This document shows positions 51,817-61,480 of a stretch of DNA of 64,000 bases, piece after piece. How positions within the stretch are numbered: the first letter of the stretch is position 1; each line of letters begins with the position of its first letter. This stretch comes from Glycocaulis sp050485565 (GTDB lineage Bacteria > Pseudomonadota > Alphaproteobacteria > Caulobacterales > Maricaulaceae): contig NZ_JBJHBQ010000004.1 of NCBI RefSeq assembly GCF_050485565.1, positions 62,001-126,000 on the forward strand. Reading direction: 5' to 3'. The position numbers and the translations under genes are program-made. Below the pieces are notes generated by a model. That model saw only the letters and a program-made list of their open reading frames with translations. It had not been told where the DNA came from and ran no database searches.

Positions 51817-53031
51817 ATGCGGTCTGAAAAGCTGGAGTTTGCGGGCAGTCAGGGCGCAATGCTGGCGGCAAGGCTCGACCGGCCCAAGCCGCCGCCGCGC
51901 GGCTACGCCCTGTTTGCGCATTGCTTTTCCTGCTCCAAGGATACGCTGGCGGCCACGCGGGTGGCGCGCGAGCTGGCCGGACATGGCATCGCGGTCCTGC
52001 GCTTTGACTTTACCGGGCTTGGCCATTCCGACGGCGAGTTTGCCAACACCAATTTCTCCTCCAACATCGACGACCTGCTGCGTGCTGCCGATCATTTGCG
52101 CGAGCACTATGAAGCGCCCTCCATCCTGATCGGTCATTCTCTGGGCGGTGCGGCGGTGCTGGTTGCGGCGGCAAAAATCCCTGAAGTAAAGGCGGTGGTG
52201 ACCATCGGCGCACCCGCTGATGCGGCCCATGTCGAAAAGCAGTTCGCCGACGATGTGGACACCATACGCCAGAGCGGGGAGGCGCGCGTCCAGCTCGCCG
52301 GGCGGCCCTTCACCATCCGCAAGCAATTTCTCGATGACATTGCCGGGCAGAACGTGCTGGAGGCGGCCAAAAGCCTGAAAGCGGCCCTGCTGGTCGCGCA
52401 TGCGCCGCGCGATGAGACGGTGGGCATCGACAACGCCACGCGCCTCTTCGTCGCCGCGAAACACCCCAAGAGCTTCCTCAGTCTTGATGATGGCGATCAT
52501 CTGCTGAGCGGCGCGGCCCACGCCGCCCATGCGGCCAAGGTCATCGCCGCCTGGGCGGAGCGCTACGCGCTGAACGATCCGCTGCCTGCCGCGCCAGCCT
52601 CGCCGCCGGGTAATAATTCAGCCCTCGTACAGGAGACCGGCAAGGGCGCGTACCTGAGCTGGGCTTCAACCGGCGAAGCGCGCTTTCTGGTGGATGAGCC
52701 GGAGGATCTTGGCGGGTTTGATGCGGGTCCGGCTCCCTATCAGCTTCTCTCAACCGCGCTGGCAGCCTGCACCACCATCACCTTGCGGATGTATACAGAC
52801 CGGAAGGACTGGGCGTTGGGGCGTATCACGACCCACGTGACCCACGCCAAAGGCGATGCCGAAGATGGTCAGCCGCCGCGCGATGTGTTTACCCGTACGA
52901 TCTCGGTTGAAGGCGGGCTGAGCGCAGAGCAGTCGGAAAAGCTCGTCGAAATTGCGAACAAATGCCCGGTTCACCGGACGCTGGAACGCAGCTCCCATAT
53001 CGACACCGCCTATGCGGATGACGAGACCTGA
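51817..53031 (+). CDS. Alpha/beta hydrolase fused to OsmC-like domain
   Basis: The 404-residue fusion has an N-terminal hydrolase (residues 1-255; nucleophile in GHSLGGAAV, Asp in APRDETVG, His in DGDHLL). An OsmC-like C-terminal domain at about 270-400 carries the two peroxidatic-type cysteines, in LAACTTITLRM and NKCPVHRTL. OsmC proteins reduce organic hydroperoxides. The fused hydrolase may deliver ester-type substrates. This fusion is widespread in Proteobacteria. It is a single gene 56 nt after the ccm operon. Confidence 0.93.
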   Translation: MRSEKLEFAGSQGAMLAARLDRPKPPPRGYALFAHCFSCSKDTLAATRVARELAGHGIAVLRFDFTGLGHSDGEFANTNFSSNIDDLLRAADHLREHYEAPSILIGHSLGGAAVLVAAAKIPEVKAVVTIGAPADAAHVEKQFADDVDTIRQSGEARVQLAGRPFTIRKQFLDDIAGQNVLEAAKSLKAALLVAHAPRDETVGIDNATRLFVAAKHPKSFLSLDDGDHLLSGAAHAAHAAKVIAAWAERYALNDPLPAAPASPPGNNSALVQETGKGAYLSWASTGEARFLVDEPEDLGGFDAGPAPYQLLSTALAACTTITLRMYTDRKDWALGRITTHVTHAKGDAEDGQPPRDVFTRTISVEGGLSAEQSEKLVEIANKCPVHRTLERSSHIDTAYADDET

Positions 53032-53080
53032 CCCTCTTTATCATTACAGCTTCGTCACCATTTGGTAATAGAGCGTAGAG

Positions 53081-53137
53081 CCTGACCACGCCATGAACGC
53101 GGTCAGGGACGATCTGGCTCCGCCCTTGCAAGCGGAG
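53081..53137 (+). promoter_or_regulatory. Two hairpins in the degP-like leader
   Basis: A perfect 7-bp stem (CCTGACC / GGTCAGG, 53081-53107) is followed by a perfect 6-bp stem (CTCCGC / GCGGAG, 53118-53137), 30 nt before the start codon. No T tract follows. They may modulate translation or be a protein-binding site. Confidence 0.4.
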
Positions 53138-53169
53138 TCAAACCACACCCAGCCGCCAGAGGATTTCTC

Positions 53170-54651
53170 ATGTTGTCACCGCGCGCCTTCCGTTCGCTTC
53201 TGATCCCCGCCCTGCTTGCGGGCAGTGTCTGCCTCATGCCGCCGCAGCTGGCTCCAGGCGCATCGGCACAGACGGCCAGAAGCGCTGAATCCATGCCGCC
53301 GGGCACGCCGATGTCCTTTGCTGACCTGATCGAGCGGGTCAGCCCGGCAGTTGTATCGATTGAAGCGGCGGGCAGTGTTGATCCGCGCGGCGTGCCGGAC
53401 CTGTCCGACATTCCGCCGCAGTTCCGCGAGTTTTTCGAGCGCTTTGGCGGGCAGGGCGGACCAGCCCAGCCGCGTGAGCGCCGCTCGCAAGGCTCAGGCT
53501 TCTTCATCTCCGCTGATGGCCTGCTGGTGACGAACGAGCACGTCATCTCCGGATCCACCGAGATTACGGTCACGCTGGTGGACGGATCGGAGTTTCCCGC
53601 CGAAGTCGTGGGGCGTGATGCGGCCACCGACATCGCCCTGCTGCGCGTCAATGGTTCGGACCGCGAATTTGCCTATGTGAACCTTGATCGCACCCCGTCC
53701 ATCCGCGTGGGCGACTGGGTCGTCGCGGTCGGCAATCCGTTTGGCCTGGGCGGCACGGCAACGGCCGGTATCGTCTCCGCAATTGGCCGCCCCCTGGGCA
53801 ACACCCAGCTCTACACGAATTTCCTGCAGATCGATGCGCCTATCAACCGGGGCAATTCGGGTGGTCCGGCGTTTGACCTGCATGGCAATGTGGTCGGCGT
53901 GAACTCTGCGATCTTCTCGCCGACCGGCGGCAATGTCGGTATCGGCTTTGCCATCCCTTCAGATCTGGCGGCGTCGGTTGTGGACCAGCTGATCCAGGGC
54001 GGCGAAGTGCGCCGCGGCTATCTGGGTATCGCGCCGCAATCGCTGACCGCAGACCTTGCTGAAAGCCTTGGCCTGCCGCGTGACCGGCGCGGCGTACTGG
54101 TGGCCGAAGTCATCGCCGGAACCCCGGCGGCGGACGCTGGCCTGCAAAATGGCGATGTCATTATCCGCATTGACGGCCAGACGGTGAACGAGCAGCGCGA
54201 GCTGTTCCAGCGCATCGGCGCAGTGGCGCCCGGTGAGCGCGTGGAACTGCGCATCATCCGCGATGGCCGTGAGCGCACCATCCGCGTGCGCCTGTCAGAG
54301 CGTCCGGATGCCGGTACCGCCTCCACCAGCCCTGAGGTTCAGCCCTCGCGCAATGAGGTGTTCGGCATGAATCTCACTCCGGCTGATGACGCCGCGCGTG
54401 AGCGCGTCGGTGCCAGCGGCAATCGTGGCCTTCTGGTGAACAGCGTGCGTTCGGACTCCGAGGCGTCACGCCGCGATATCCGCAATGGCGATGTCATCCT
54501 GGAAGCAGGCGGACGTGATGTACGCACGGTCGACGAATTGCGGGCGGCCGTGGCGGCTGCGCGTGAAAGCAATCGCAATGCCGTGCTTGTGCTGGTGGCC
54601 CGCCAGCAGGGCGGGGTGCGCTATGTCGCGCTCCGGCTCGATGCCGAATAG
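53170..54651 (+). CDS. DegP/DegQ-type periplasmic serine protease
   Basis: The 493-residue HtrA protein has a signal peptide (to about residue 35). The protease triad is His124 (TNEHVIS), Asp154 (ATDIALL) and Ser230 (GNSGGPAF), followed by two PDZ domains (about 270-360 and 395-490). It degrades misfolded envelope proteins. AGAGGA precedes ATG 53170. The downstream two-component pair suggests envelope-stress control, as with CpxAR and DegP in enterobacteria, though the families differ. Confidence 0.95.
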   Translation: MLSPRAFRSLLIPALLAGSVCLMPPQLAPGASAQTARSAESMPPGTPMSFADLIERVSPAVVSIEAAGSVDPRGVPDLSDIPPQFREFFERFGGQGGPAQPRERRSQGSGFFISADGLLVTNEHVISGSTEITVTLVDGSEFPAEVVGRDAATDIALLRVNGSDREFAYVNLDRTPSIRVGDWVVAVGNPFGLGGTATAGIVSAIGRPLGNTQLYTNFLQIDAPINRGNSGGPAFDLHGNVVGVNSAIFSPTGGNVGIGFAIPSDLAASVVDQLIQGGEVRRGYLGIAPQSLTADLAESLGLPRDRRGVLVAEVIAGTPAADAGLQNGDVIIRIDGQTVNEQRELFQRIGAVAPGERVELRIIRDGRERTIRVRLSERPDAGTASTSPEVQPSRNEVFGMNLTPADDAARERVGASGNRGLLVNSVRSDSEASRRDIRNGDVILEAGGRDVRTVDELRAAVAAARESNRNAVLVLVARQQGGVRYVALRLDAE

Positions 54652-54685
54652 GGCGCGTTGAAACATCGGATCGGGAGCTCCGGAC

Positions 54686-55357
54686 ATGCGCATTCTCATT
54701 ATGGAAGACGACAAGCAGGTGGCTGCCTTCATGGGGCGGGGCCTGCGTGAGGCGGGGCATGTCTGCGATGCGGCCCATGACGGCGAGGACGGGCTGGAGA
54801 TGGCCCGCAACAGCCAGTACGACGTGCTGGTCGTTGACCGGATGATGCCGCGCCGCGACGGGCTGTCCGTGATCGAGACCCTGCGCGCCGAAGGCATGGC
54901 AACCCCGATCCTCATCCTCTCCGCCCTGGGCGAGGTGGATGACCGGGTGGACGGGCTGAAATCGGGTGCTGATGACTATCTGGTGAAGCCCTACGCCTTT
55001 GCCGAGCTTCTGGCCCGCGTCGAGGTGCTGGCCCGGCGGCGTGATCCGGGTTCGGTCCAGACCCAGCTTTCGGTCGGTGATCTGGAAATGGATCTGCTGG
55101 CGCGCACGGTCAGGCGCGGCGGGGAGGATGTCCTCCTGCAGCCGCGCGAGTTCCGCCTGCTGGAGTTTCTCATGCGCCATGCCGGACAGGTGGTGACGCG
55201 CACCATGCTGCTGGAAAAGGTGTGGGACTATCACTTTGACCCCCAGACCAATGTGATCGACGTTCATATCTCCCGGCTTCGCTCCAAGATCGACAAGCCG
55301 TTCGGCTCGACCATGCTGCATACCGTTCGCGGTGCGGGTTACCGGCTGCAGGCGTGA
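54686..55357 (+). CDS. OmpR-family response regulator
   Basis: The 223-residue regulator has Asp51 in VVDRMMPRRDG, Lys in LVKPYAFAEL and an OmpR-type winged helix with TRTMLLEKVWDYHFDPQTNV and HTVRGAGYRL. The sequence type resembles regulators of copper/silver or quinone stress (CusR/QseB-like). The start at 54686 lies 34 nt after the degP-like stop. It overlaps the kinase by 4 nt. Confidence 0.94.
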   Translation: MRILIMEDDKQVAAFMGRGLREAGHVCDAAHDGEDGLEMARNSQYDVLVVDRMMPRRDGLSVIETLRAEGMATPILILSALGEVDDRVDGLKSGADDYLVKPYAFAELLARVEVLARRRDPGSVQTQLSVGDLEMDLLARTVRRGGEDVLLQPREFRLLEFLMRHAGQVVTRTMLLEKVWDYHFDPQTNVIDVHISRLRSKIDKPFGSTMLHTVRGAGYRLQA

Positions 55358-56805
55358 GCGAGACAGCGCCGATATCGCCGGTGCCGGCTGGCAGGTTCAT
55401 CCTGCCAGCCTTCGCGCGCACGACGGCTTTCCGCCTGACCCTATTGTCAGCGGCGCTGTTTGCGTTCTCCAGCTTCGTGATCCTGGCACTGGTCTATGCC
55501 GCCACCGTGACGGCAGGCGTGCGCCGGGCGGACAACGCCGTCGCTCAGGAAAGCATTGCCATCGAGACCCGCTTCCGGGCCGAAGGCGTAGCCGCTGCCA
55601 ACCGCTATATTGTCCAGAGCTCGGTCGCTGGCGGGGAGTTTCTCTATCTCCTCAACCAGCCCTCCGGGCGCCGCCTGTCGGGTAATATCTCCAACCTGCC
55701 ATCCACCCCGCCCGACGCGCAGGGGCGGGTGCGTTTCACCTATGAGCGCGCGCCGCCGGGCGGGCAGACGGCGGCAGAACCCAGCCGCGCCGCGCGCGGA
55801 CTGATCAGCGAGCTGGAAGGCGGCTACAAGCTCTTCGTCGGCATCGATGTGGAGGACGAGGCCCGCTTCGTCACCTATATTCTCAACGCCGTGCTCATCG
55901 CGTCCGGGCTGGCGGTGGCGATGGGTATTGTTTCAGGCGCGGTGGTCAGCCGGCGCTTCTCGCGCCGCCTTGATGACATCAATGCCGCAGCCCGCGAGGT
56001 GATGGCCGGGCGGCTGCAGACCCGCGCGCCGCGCAATTTCTCCGGTGATGAGCTTGATGATCTGGCGTCGAACTTCAACGACATGCTGGACCGGGTAGAG
56101 CACCTTATGCAGCGCATGCGCTCGGCGGGCGATTCCATTGCCCACGATTTGCGCCTGCCGCTGACGCGTATGCGCGGGCGGCTGGAAGCATCGCTGGTGG
56201 AGGCGGGAGATATCGCAGACCGTGAGGCCGCGCTGGCGCAGGCCATCTCCGATTCCGACGAACTGCTCAAAACCTTCAATGCCGTGCTGTCGCTCTCACG
56301 CCTTCAGACCGGCGAGCGCCGCCGCGCGCTGGAAGTGCTCGACCCGGCGGAGATTATCGCCGACGTCGCCGAGCTGTATGAGCCGGTGTGCGAGGAAACC
56401 GGCCATGATTTCGCGCTGGATGCCAGTGCGGGCCTGACCATTCTGGCAGACCGCGAGCTGGTGGCGCAGGCGGTGGCCAACCTTCTGGACAATGCCATCA
56501 AATACACGCCGGCCGGCGGCGCCATCATGTTGCGCCTGCGGGCGACCTCCAGGGGCGCGGTGGAGATTTCCGTGACCGATACCGGCCCTGGCATTCCGCC
56601 AGACGAACGGCCGCGCGTGCTGGAACGCTTCGTGCGCCTTGAAGCCAGCCGCAATCTGCCCGGCGTCGGCCTTGGCCTGTCGCTGGTGCAGGCCATTGCG
56701 GAGGTGCACGGTGCCGAGCTGAAACTCGATGACGGCCCCGGCGGGCTGGACGGCGCCGGACCGGGCCTGCGCATCGCATTACTGTTTCCTGCCCATCGCG
56801 CGTGA
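55354..56805 (+). CDS. Sensor histidine kinase (CusS/QseC-like)
   Basis: The 483-residue kinase has membrane helices at about 28-53 and 176-198, a periplasmic sensor between, HAMP, and a HisKA with H264 in SIAHDLRLPLTRMR. The ATPase has LLDNAIKYTP and the G2 box GLGLSLVQA. HDLRLPL is the H-box of the Cus/QseC type. GTG 55354 overlaps the regulator stop. The degP-like gene, the regulator and this kinase make one operon, so the kinase may sense envelope damage. Confidence 0.94.
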   Translation: MSETAPISPVPAGRFILPAFARTTAFRLTLLSAALFAFSSFVILALVYAATVTAGVRRADNAVAQESIAIETRFRAEGVAAANRYIVQSSVAGGEFLYLLNQPSGRRLSGNISNLPSTPPDAQGRVRFTYERAPPGGQTAAEPSRAARGLISELEGGYKLFVGIDVEDEARFVTYILNAVLIASGLAVAMGIVSGAVVSRRFSRRLDDINAAAREVMAGRLQTRAPRNFSGDELDDLASNFNDMLDRVEHLMQRMRSAGDSIAHDLRLPLTRMRGRLEASLVEAGDIADREAALAQAISDSDELLKTFNAVLSLSRLQTGERRRALEVLDPAEIIADVAELYEPVCEETGHDFALDASAGLTILADRELVAQAVANLLDNAIKYTPAGGAIMLRLRATSRGAVEISVTDTGPGIPPDERPRVLERFVRLEASRNLPGVGLGLSLVQAIAEVHGAELKLDDGPGGLDGAGPGLRIALLFPAHRA

Positions 56806-56847
56806 CGCGCTTGCCTTGAAGGTCAGACGCGGGCCAGTTTGCGGCCT

Positions 56848-59718
56848 ATGACCGCCCCTGTCTCCCAACGCATCACCGCAACCCTTCCCGTCCGCGACGC
56901 TGACGCTGCCCGCCAGCGGCGCGCCAGTATTCCGGCGGCTGCGCTGTCCGCCTGGCCACAGGGCTTTCTCGATGCGGTGATGTCGGCTTCGCCCTATCTG
57001 GCCCGGCTGATGGAAAGGCGCGCCGCCACGTTGCAGGCGCTGGCCACCGGCAGCCCTGAAGCCGTGTGCGAGGCGGTTATTGCCAACGCGCGATCGGCAG
57101 GCGCTTGCGACACCGAAGCCGACGTTATGCAGACCTTGCGCGAGGCCAAGATGGATATCCATCTGGCGACGGCGCTGGCCGATCTGTCCGGCGCATGGCC
57201 GCTGGAGCAGACAACCGCCACCATCTCCGCCTTCGCCGATGCTGCCCTGCAGGGCGCGCTGGGTTTTGCGGCGCGTGAGATGGGACTGGCGGGCGAAGAC
57301 GGCACGGTAGCCGGGTTTGCCGTGCTGGCGCTCGGCAAGCTCGGCACGCAGAGCCTCAACTACTCCTCCGACATTGATCTGGTGGTGGTGTGGGAGGCGG
57401 AGCGCTTCCAAGCGCCAGGCGGCAAGGAGCCGCAAAAGCTGGCCACGCGCCTCACCCAGCGCCTTGTGCGCCTGATGAGCGAAATGACGCCTCAGGGCTA
57501 TGTCTTCCGCACCGATCTGCGCCTGCGCCCCGACCCGTCCTCCACGCCGCTGGCGGTCAATGGCGACATGGCGCGCCACTATTTCGAGGCGGTAGGCCAG
57601 AACTGGGAGCGGGCCGCCTATGCCAAGGCGCGCGCGGTGGCTGGTGATATCGAAGCTGGCAACGCCTTCATCGCCGATCTGGAACCCTTCATCTGGCGGC
57701 GCACGCTGGATTTTGCGGCCGTGGAGGATATCCGGGCGCTGGCCAAGCAGATACAGGCCGTCGGCAATCGCGCAGAGCTGAATGTTGCCGGACATGACGT
57801 GAAGCTGGGCCTTGGCGGCATACGCGAGGTGGAGTTTTACGCCCAGGTGCTGCAGCTGGTCTTTGGCGGGCGAAAGCCGCAATTGCGCGTGGCGGGCACG
57901 CTGTCAGCCCTCGGAGCCTTGCGCGGCGCAGAGCTGATTGAGGCCGATACGGCGCGCGTGCTGGCCGAGAGCTACACCTTCCTGCGCCATGTCGAGCACC
58001 GCATCCAGATGCTTGATGACGAGCAGACCCAGACGCTTCCGCAGAAGGATGCTGACCGGGCGCGCGTTGCCGCCCTTGCCGGCTATGCCGAGCTCGACGC
58101 GTTTGATGCGCGCGTAGCGGAGACGTTGCGGGCGGTTCACAACGCCTTCACCGAGCAGTTCGAGGAGGGCGAGAGCCTTGCCACCCATGAGGGCAGCCTG
58201 GTGCTGACCGGCGTCGAGCCGACGCCTGACACGCTCGAAACGCTTTCCCGGCTAGGCTTTTCCGATCCGGTGCGCATCTGGCACCAGCTTTCGGGCTGGG
58301 CGGCAGGCCGGGCGCGGGCCGCGCGCACGGAGCGAGCCCGCAGGCTGTTCTCGCGTCTGGCACCGCGTCTGGTGGAAGCCATCGGCGCGACCGGGGATGC
58401 CGATGCCGCCTTTGCCCGGTTTGCGGCCTTCTTTGAGGGACTGCCTTCGGGCGTCCAGCCGCTATCGCTCCTGACCGCGCATCCGGCTCTGGCCGACGAG
58501 CTGATCGCCATTCTGGGGCTGGCACCAAGCCTTGCCGACGAGATCGGCAAGCGCCCCGCGCTTCTGGATGTGATGCTGGAGCCTGCGTTTGCTGCGCCAC
58601 TGTCCGAGACCGGGCCAGCCAGCCAGGAAGTGCTCACCGAGCGTCTGGCGCGCGGGGAGACCTTCGAGGATGCCATGAATACCGCGCGCCGTTTCGTGCG
58701 TGAGGAGCGCCTGCGCATAGGCGCGCAGCTCCTGCGTGGCCGGGCAGGGGCCAGCGATGCGGCCAACGCCTATTCCATCCTCGCCCGCCATAGCGTGATG
58801 GCCATGTCCGGAGCTGCCGAGCGCGAGATGGAGCGCCGCCACGGGGCCGCGCCTGGACGGTGGCATGTGCTGGGCATGGGCAAGCTGGGCGGCGGGGAGC
58901 TGTCAGCCGATTCCGATCTGGACCTGATCGTCGTGTACGAGCCGCAGGCCGAGCAGTCTGACGGTGCCCAGCCGCTCGAAGCGCCGGTCTGGTTTACGCG
59001 CTTCACCCAGCGCCTTGTGTCAGCGCTCTCCGCGCCGACCGAGGAAGGGGCGCTCTACCCGGTTGATCTGGCCTTGCGCCCATCCGGCTCTGCCGGGCCT
59101 GTAGCGGTCTCGCTGCAGCGCTTTGAAACCTATTACCGCGAGGAGGCGTGGGTGTGGGAGCGCATGGCGATGACGCGCGCGAGCCTCGTCGCCTCCAGCG
59201 GTGATGATGGTGCCGTCGGCCGTGCCATAGCCGATGCGGTCAATGCGCACACGCTGAGCGAGGGGGAGGTTTGCAAGGCCGCCAGCGACATGCGCGCCCG
59301 GCTGGAGCGCGACAAGCCTGCGGCCTCGTCCTGGGATCTCAAACTGCGCCAGGGCGGTCTCCTGGATATCGAGTTCGTGGCGCAGGCGGGACTGGTGGCA
59401 GGGCGTCTGGGCTGCGAGCCGTCCACGCGCAAGGCGCTGGAGAGGCTGGGCGGCACGCACTGGCTGGAGGCGGCGGACGCTCACACCCTGCTGGAGGCCC
59501 ATGCGCTCTATGAAGCGGTGACGCAGCTGACCCGGCTGGCCCATGGCAGCGGATTTGATCCGCAAGATGCCAGCGAACCCTTCGCCCGGCGTCTCGCCCA
59601 GGCGGCAGGCTGCGCCAATCTCGAGGCGTTGAGGGCGCGGGTAGAGGCGCTTGCCGACCAGACAAGGGCTATATTTATCAAGGTGGTAGAAAAAAGAGCA
59701 TCGGCGAGCGACGGATAG
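56848..59718 (+). CDS. glnE: Bifunctional glutamine synthetase adenylyltransferase/removase
   Basis: The 956-residue enzyme has two nucleotidyltransferase halves: the N-terminal de-adenylylating domain with NYSSDIDLVVVWE near 172, and the C-terminal adenylylating domain with GGGELSADSDLDLIVVYE near 680-695. A helical regulatory region lies between. It switches glutamine synthetase activity with the nitrogen state (PII, glutamine). ATG 56848 is used. TTG 56839 in the same frame is less likely. The size fits the family. Confidence 0.97.
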   Translation: MTAPVSQRITATLPVRDADAARQRRASIPAAALSAWPQGFLDAVMSASPYLARLMERRAATLQALATGSPEAVCEAVIANARSAGACDTEADVMQTLREAKMDIHLATALADLSGAWPLEQTTATISAFADAALQGALGFAAREMGLAGEDGTVAGFAVLALGKLGTQSLNYSSDIDLVVVWEAERFQAPGGKEPQKLATRLTQRLVRLMSEMTPQGYVFRTDLRLRPDPSSTPLAVNGDMARHYFEAVGQNWERAAYAKARAVAGDIEAGNAFIADLEPFIWRRTLDFAAVEDIRALAKQIQAVGNRAELNVAGHDVKLGLGGIREVEFYAQVLQLVFGGRKPQLRVAGTLSALGALRGAELIEADTARVLAESYTFLRHVEHRIQMLDDEQTQTLPQKDADRARVAALAGYAELDAFDARVAETLRAVHNAFTEQFEEGESLATHEGSLVLTGVEPTPDTLETLSRLGFSDPVRIWHQLSGWAAGRARAARTERARRLFSRLAPRLVEAIGATGDADAAFARFAAFFEGLPSGVQPLSLLTAHPALADELIAILGLAPSLADEIGKRPALLDVMLEPAFAAPLSETGPASQEVLTERLARGETFEDAMNTARRFVREERLRIGAQLLRGRAGASDAANAYSILARHSVMAMSGAAEREMERRHGAAPGRWHVLGMGKLGGGELSADSDLDLIVVYEPQAEQSDGAQPLEAPVWFTRFTQRLVSALSAPTEEGALYPVDLALRPSGSAGPVAVSLQRFETYYREEAWVWERMAMTRASLVASSGDDGAVGRAIADAVNAHTLSEGEVCKAASDMRARLERDKPAASSWDLKLRQGGLLDIEFVAQAGLVAGRLGCEPSTRKALERLGGTHWLEAADAHTLLEAHALYEAVTQLTRLAHGSGFDPQDASEPFARRLAQAAGCANLEALRARVEALADQTRAIFIKVVEKRASASDG

Positions 59719-59788
59719 GGCGCGCTTACTTCGTTTGAGAGGGTGCAGAGGGACATCTGCTCACCGAAGCAATCGGAGTTACGACGCA

Positions 59789-60385
59789 ATGAAAACCTCC
59801 CTGAAATTTGCCGCAGCCGCTCTGGCGCTCGGCTTTACCTCCGTGCCGGTCATGTCTGTCAGCGCTGTTGCTGCTGAAGCGGCCGTGCAGGAATCTGAAG
59901 CTGGCGAGCGCGGTGAACGCCGCGGCCATCGCTGGGGCCATCGCGGCCCGCGCGGCAATGGCGAAGCCTTTGCCGAGCGTCTTGCCAGCATCGACGCTGA
60001 CGGCGACGGCGTCATCACCCGCGCCGAGTTTCTCGCCCATCACAACGCCATGTTCGACCGCATGGACGCCAATAATGACGGCGTCATCAACGCGGCTGAC
60101 CGTGAGCTGATGCGCGAGCGCTGGGCTGAACGCCGTGCGGAGCGTGGCGCTGAAGGTGGCGAGCGCCGCCGTCAATGGGGCCAGCGTGGTGGCGAACACC
60201 GTGAGCGCGCCGACCGCGAGATCACCCGCGCTGATTTCGAGGCACGCGGTAATGCCATGTTTGACCGCTGGGCCGGTGAAGGTAATGATTCCGTCACCGT
60301 CGCCGCCGTGCAGGAACGTATGGCGGAAATGCGCGCTCAGCGCGGCGAGCGCGGTGAACGCCGCCAGCGCCGCAGCCGCGACTAG
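59789..60385 (+). CDS. Secreted EF-hand protein
   Basis: The 198-residue protein has a Sec signal (cut after AVAAEA). Two EF-hands are clear: DADGDGVITRAEF and DANNDGVINAADR. A third, degenerate region near 150-165 (ITRADFEARGNAMFDRWAGE) follows. Long Arg/Glu/Gly-rich stretches flank them. It is likely periplasmic and calcium-binding. CGGAG precedes ATG 59789. The ECF sigma operon downstream suggests a stress link. Confidence 0.82.
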   Translation: MKTSLKFAAAALALGFTSVPVMSVSAVAAEAAVQESEAGERGERRGHRWGHRGPRGNGEAFAERLASIDADGDGVITRAEFLAHHNAMFDRMDANNDGVINAADRELMRERWAERRAERGAEGGERRRQWGQRGGEHRERADREITRADFEARGNAMFDRWAGEGNDSVTVAAVQERMAEMRAQRGERGERRQRRSRD

Positions 60386-60521
60386 AACGACTGAAGGCTA
60401 GCTTGTCAGGGAGGCGTCCATCCGGCCGGTTCTGCAGGTCATTACCGGTTCTGGAAGGAGCGCCGCCCCTGACGGCGACGCCGCCCTGGCGCGTGCGCTC
60501 AGCCGGGGTGACAGTGCAGCC

Positions 60522-61061
60522 ATGCAGGCATTCATTGCCCGCACCCTGCCCAAGATCACCGGCGCTGCCCGGCGGTTGCTGGGTGATCGCAGCGAAGCCG
60601 AAGACGTGGCCCAGGAGACCTATTTGCGGGTCTGGCGGCATGCACACAAATGGAAGCCCGGCGCAGCGCGCTTTGATAGCTGGGTAATGAGAATTGCGGT
60701 CAATCTTTGTTATGACCGCCTGAGAAAACGCCGCGAGACCAGCATGCCTGAAAACTATGATCGGGCAGATGGCGGAGCGGATGCAGACAGCATGCTGGCA
60801 GGTAAGGACAGTCAGGACGCCGTGCGCGCCGCTGTCGCCAACCTTCCCGAACGCCAGCGCCTTGCGCTTGAACTTTGTCATTTTCAGGAGCTGGGCAATA
60901 TCGAGGCGGCAGAGATAATGGAGGTCAGTGTGGAAGCGATGGAATCCCTGCTGTCACGAGCGCGGCGCAGCCTGCGCGAACAGCTGGCAGACAACGCAGC
61001 TGACCTCATAAACACGCTGGCTCATGGCCGAGGCGATCAAAGCCGGGGGGACCCGATATGA
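60522..61061 (+). CDS. ECF sigma factor
   Basis: The 179-residue protein has sigma region 2 (FIARTLPKITGAARRLLGD, EAEDVAQETYLRVWRH) and region 4 (LPERQRLALELCHFQELGNIEAAEIM, quoted in parts, then VEAMESLLSRARRSLRE). It is a group IV sigma with an acidic linker. Coding signal begins upstream of ATG 60522: ALARALSRGDSA precedes it in frame, as ECF sigmas usually have. The nearest candidate start is AUC 60420, six nt after AGGGAGG. No ATG/GTG/TTG exists between the stop at 60399 and 60522. It is probably co-transcribed with the next two genes. Confidence 0.92.
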   Translation: MQAFIARTLPKITGAARRLLGDRSEAEDVAQETYLRVWRHAHKWKPGAARFDSWVMRIAVNLCYDRLRKRRETSMPENYDRADGGADADSMLAGKDSQDAVRAAVANLPERQRLALELCHFQELGNIEAAEIMEVSVEAMESLLSRARRSLREQLADNAADLINTLAHGRGDQSRGDPI

Positions 61062-61480
61062 TGGACCAGACACGATTTTCCGCGCTTCTTTCCGCCTATG
61101 GGGCGGACCCCAAACGCTGGCCGCAGGCAGAACGTCCGGGCGCGCTTGCCTTCATGGAAAGCCATAGCGAGACGGCTACCAGACTGGTGGCAGAGGCGGG
61201 CGAGCTGGACGGGCTGCTGGAAGCGGCGCGGGCAGAACCGCCCTCTGCAGGTCTTGCAGGGCGCATACTGGCCGCCGGGCAGGCGCAGTCGCGCTTTGCC
61301 CCTGAATGGACGCGGCTGGCGGCCGTGCTCGCGCTCAGTGCCGGACTGGGCCTTGGCTGGGGCGGTGCAAGCCTTGGCGGTGCCAGTCAGAGCGATGCGG
61401 CCTATGCCATGGCATTTTCCAGCTTTGCAGACCCGGCCTATGAAGAGCTGGTCGACTTCATCGAGAATGAGGTGCGCTGA
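61058..61480 (+). CDS. Single-pass membrane protein, possible anti-sigma factor
   Basis: The 140-residue protein begins FSALLSAYGADPKRWPQAER, a segment found in small proteins next to ECF sigma genes in Caulobacterales. It has one membrane helix (RLAAVLALSAGLGLGWGG, near 100) and a short acidic tail. The ZAS zinc motif of classical anti-sigmas (HxxxCxxC) is absent. Coupling by ATGA overlap with the sigma gene and the membrane anchor support, but do not prove, an anti-sigma role. Confidence 0.6.
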   Translation: MMDQTRFSALLSAYGADPKRWPQAERPGALAFMESHSETATRLVAEAGELDGLLEAARAEPPSAGLAGRILAAGQAQSRFAPEWTRLAAVLALSAGLGLGWGGASLGGASQSDAAYAMAFSSFADPAYEELVDFIENEVR

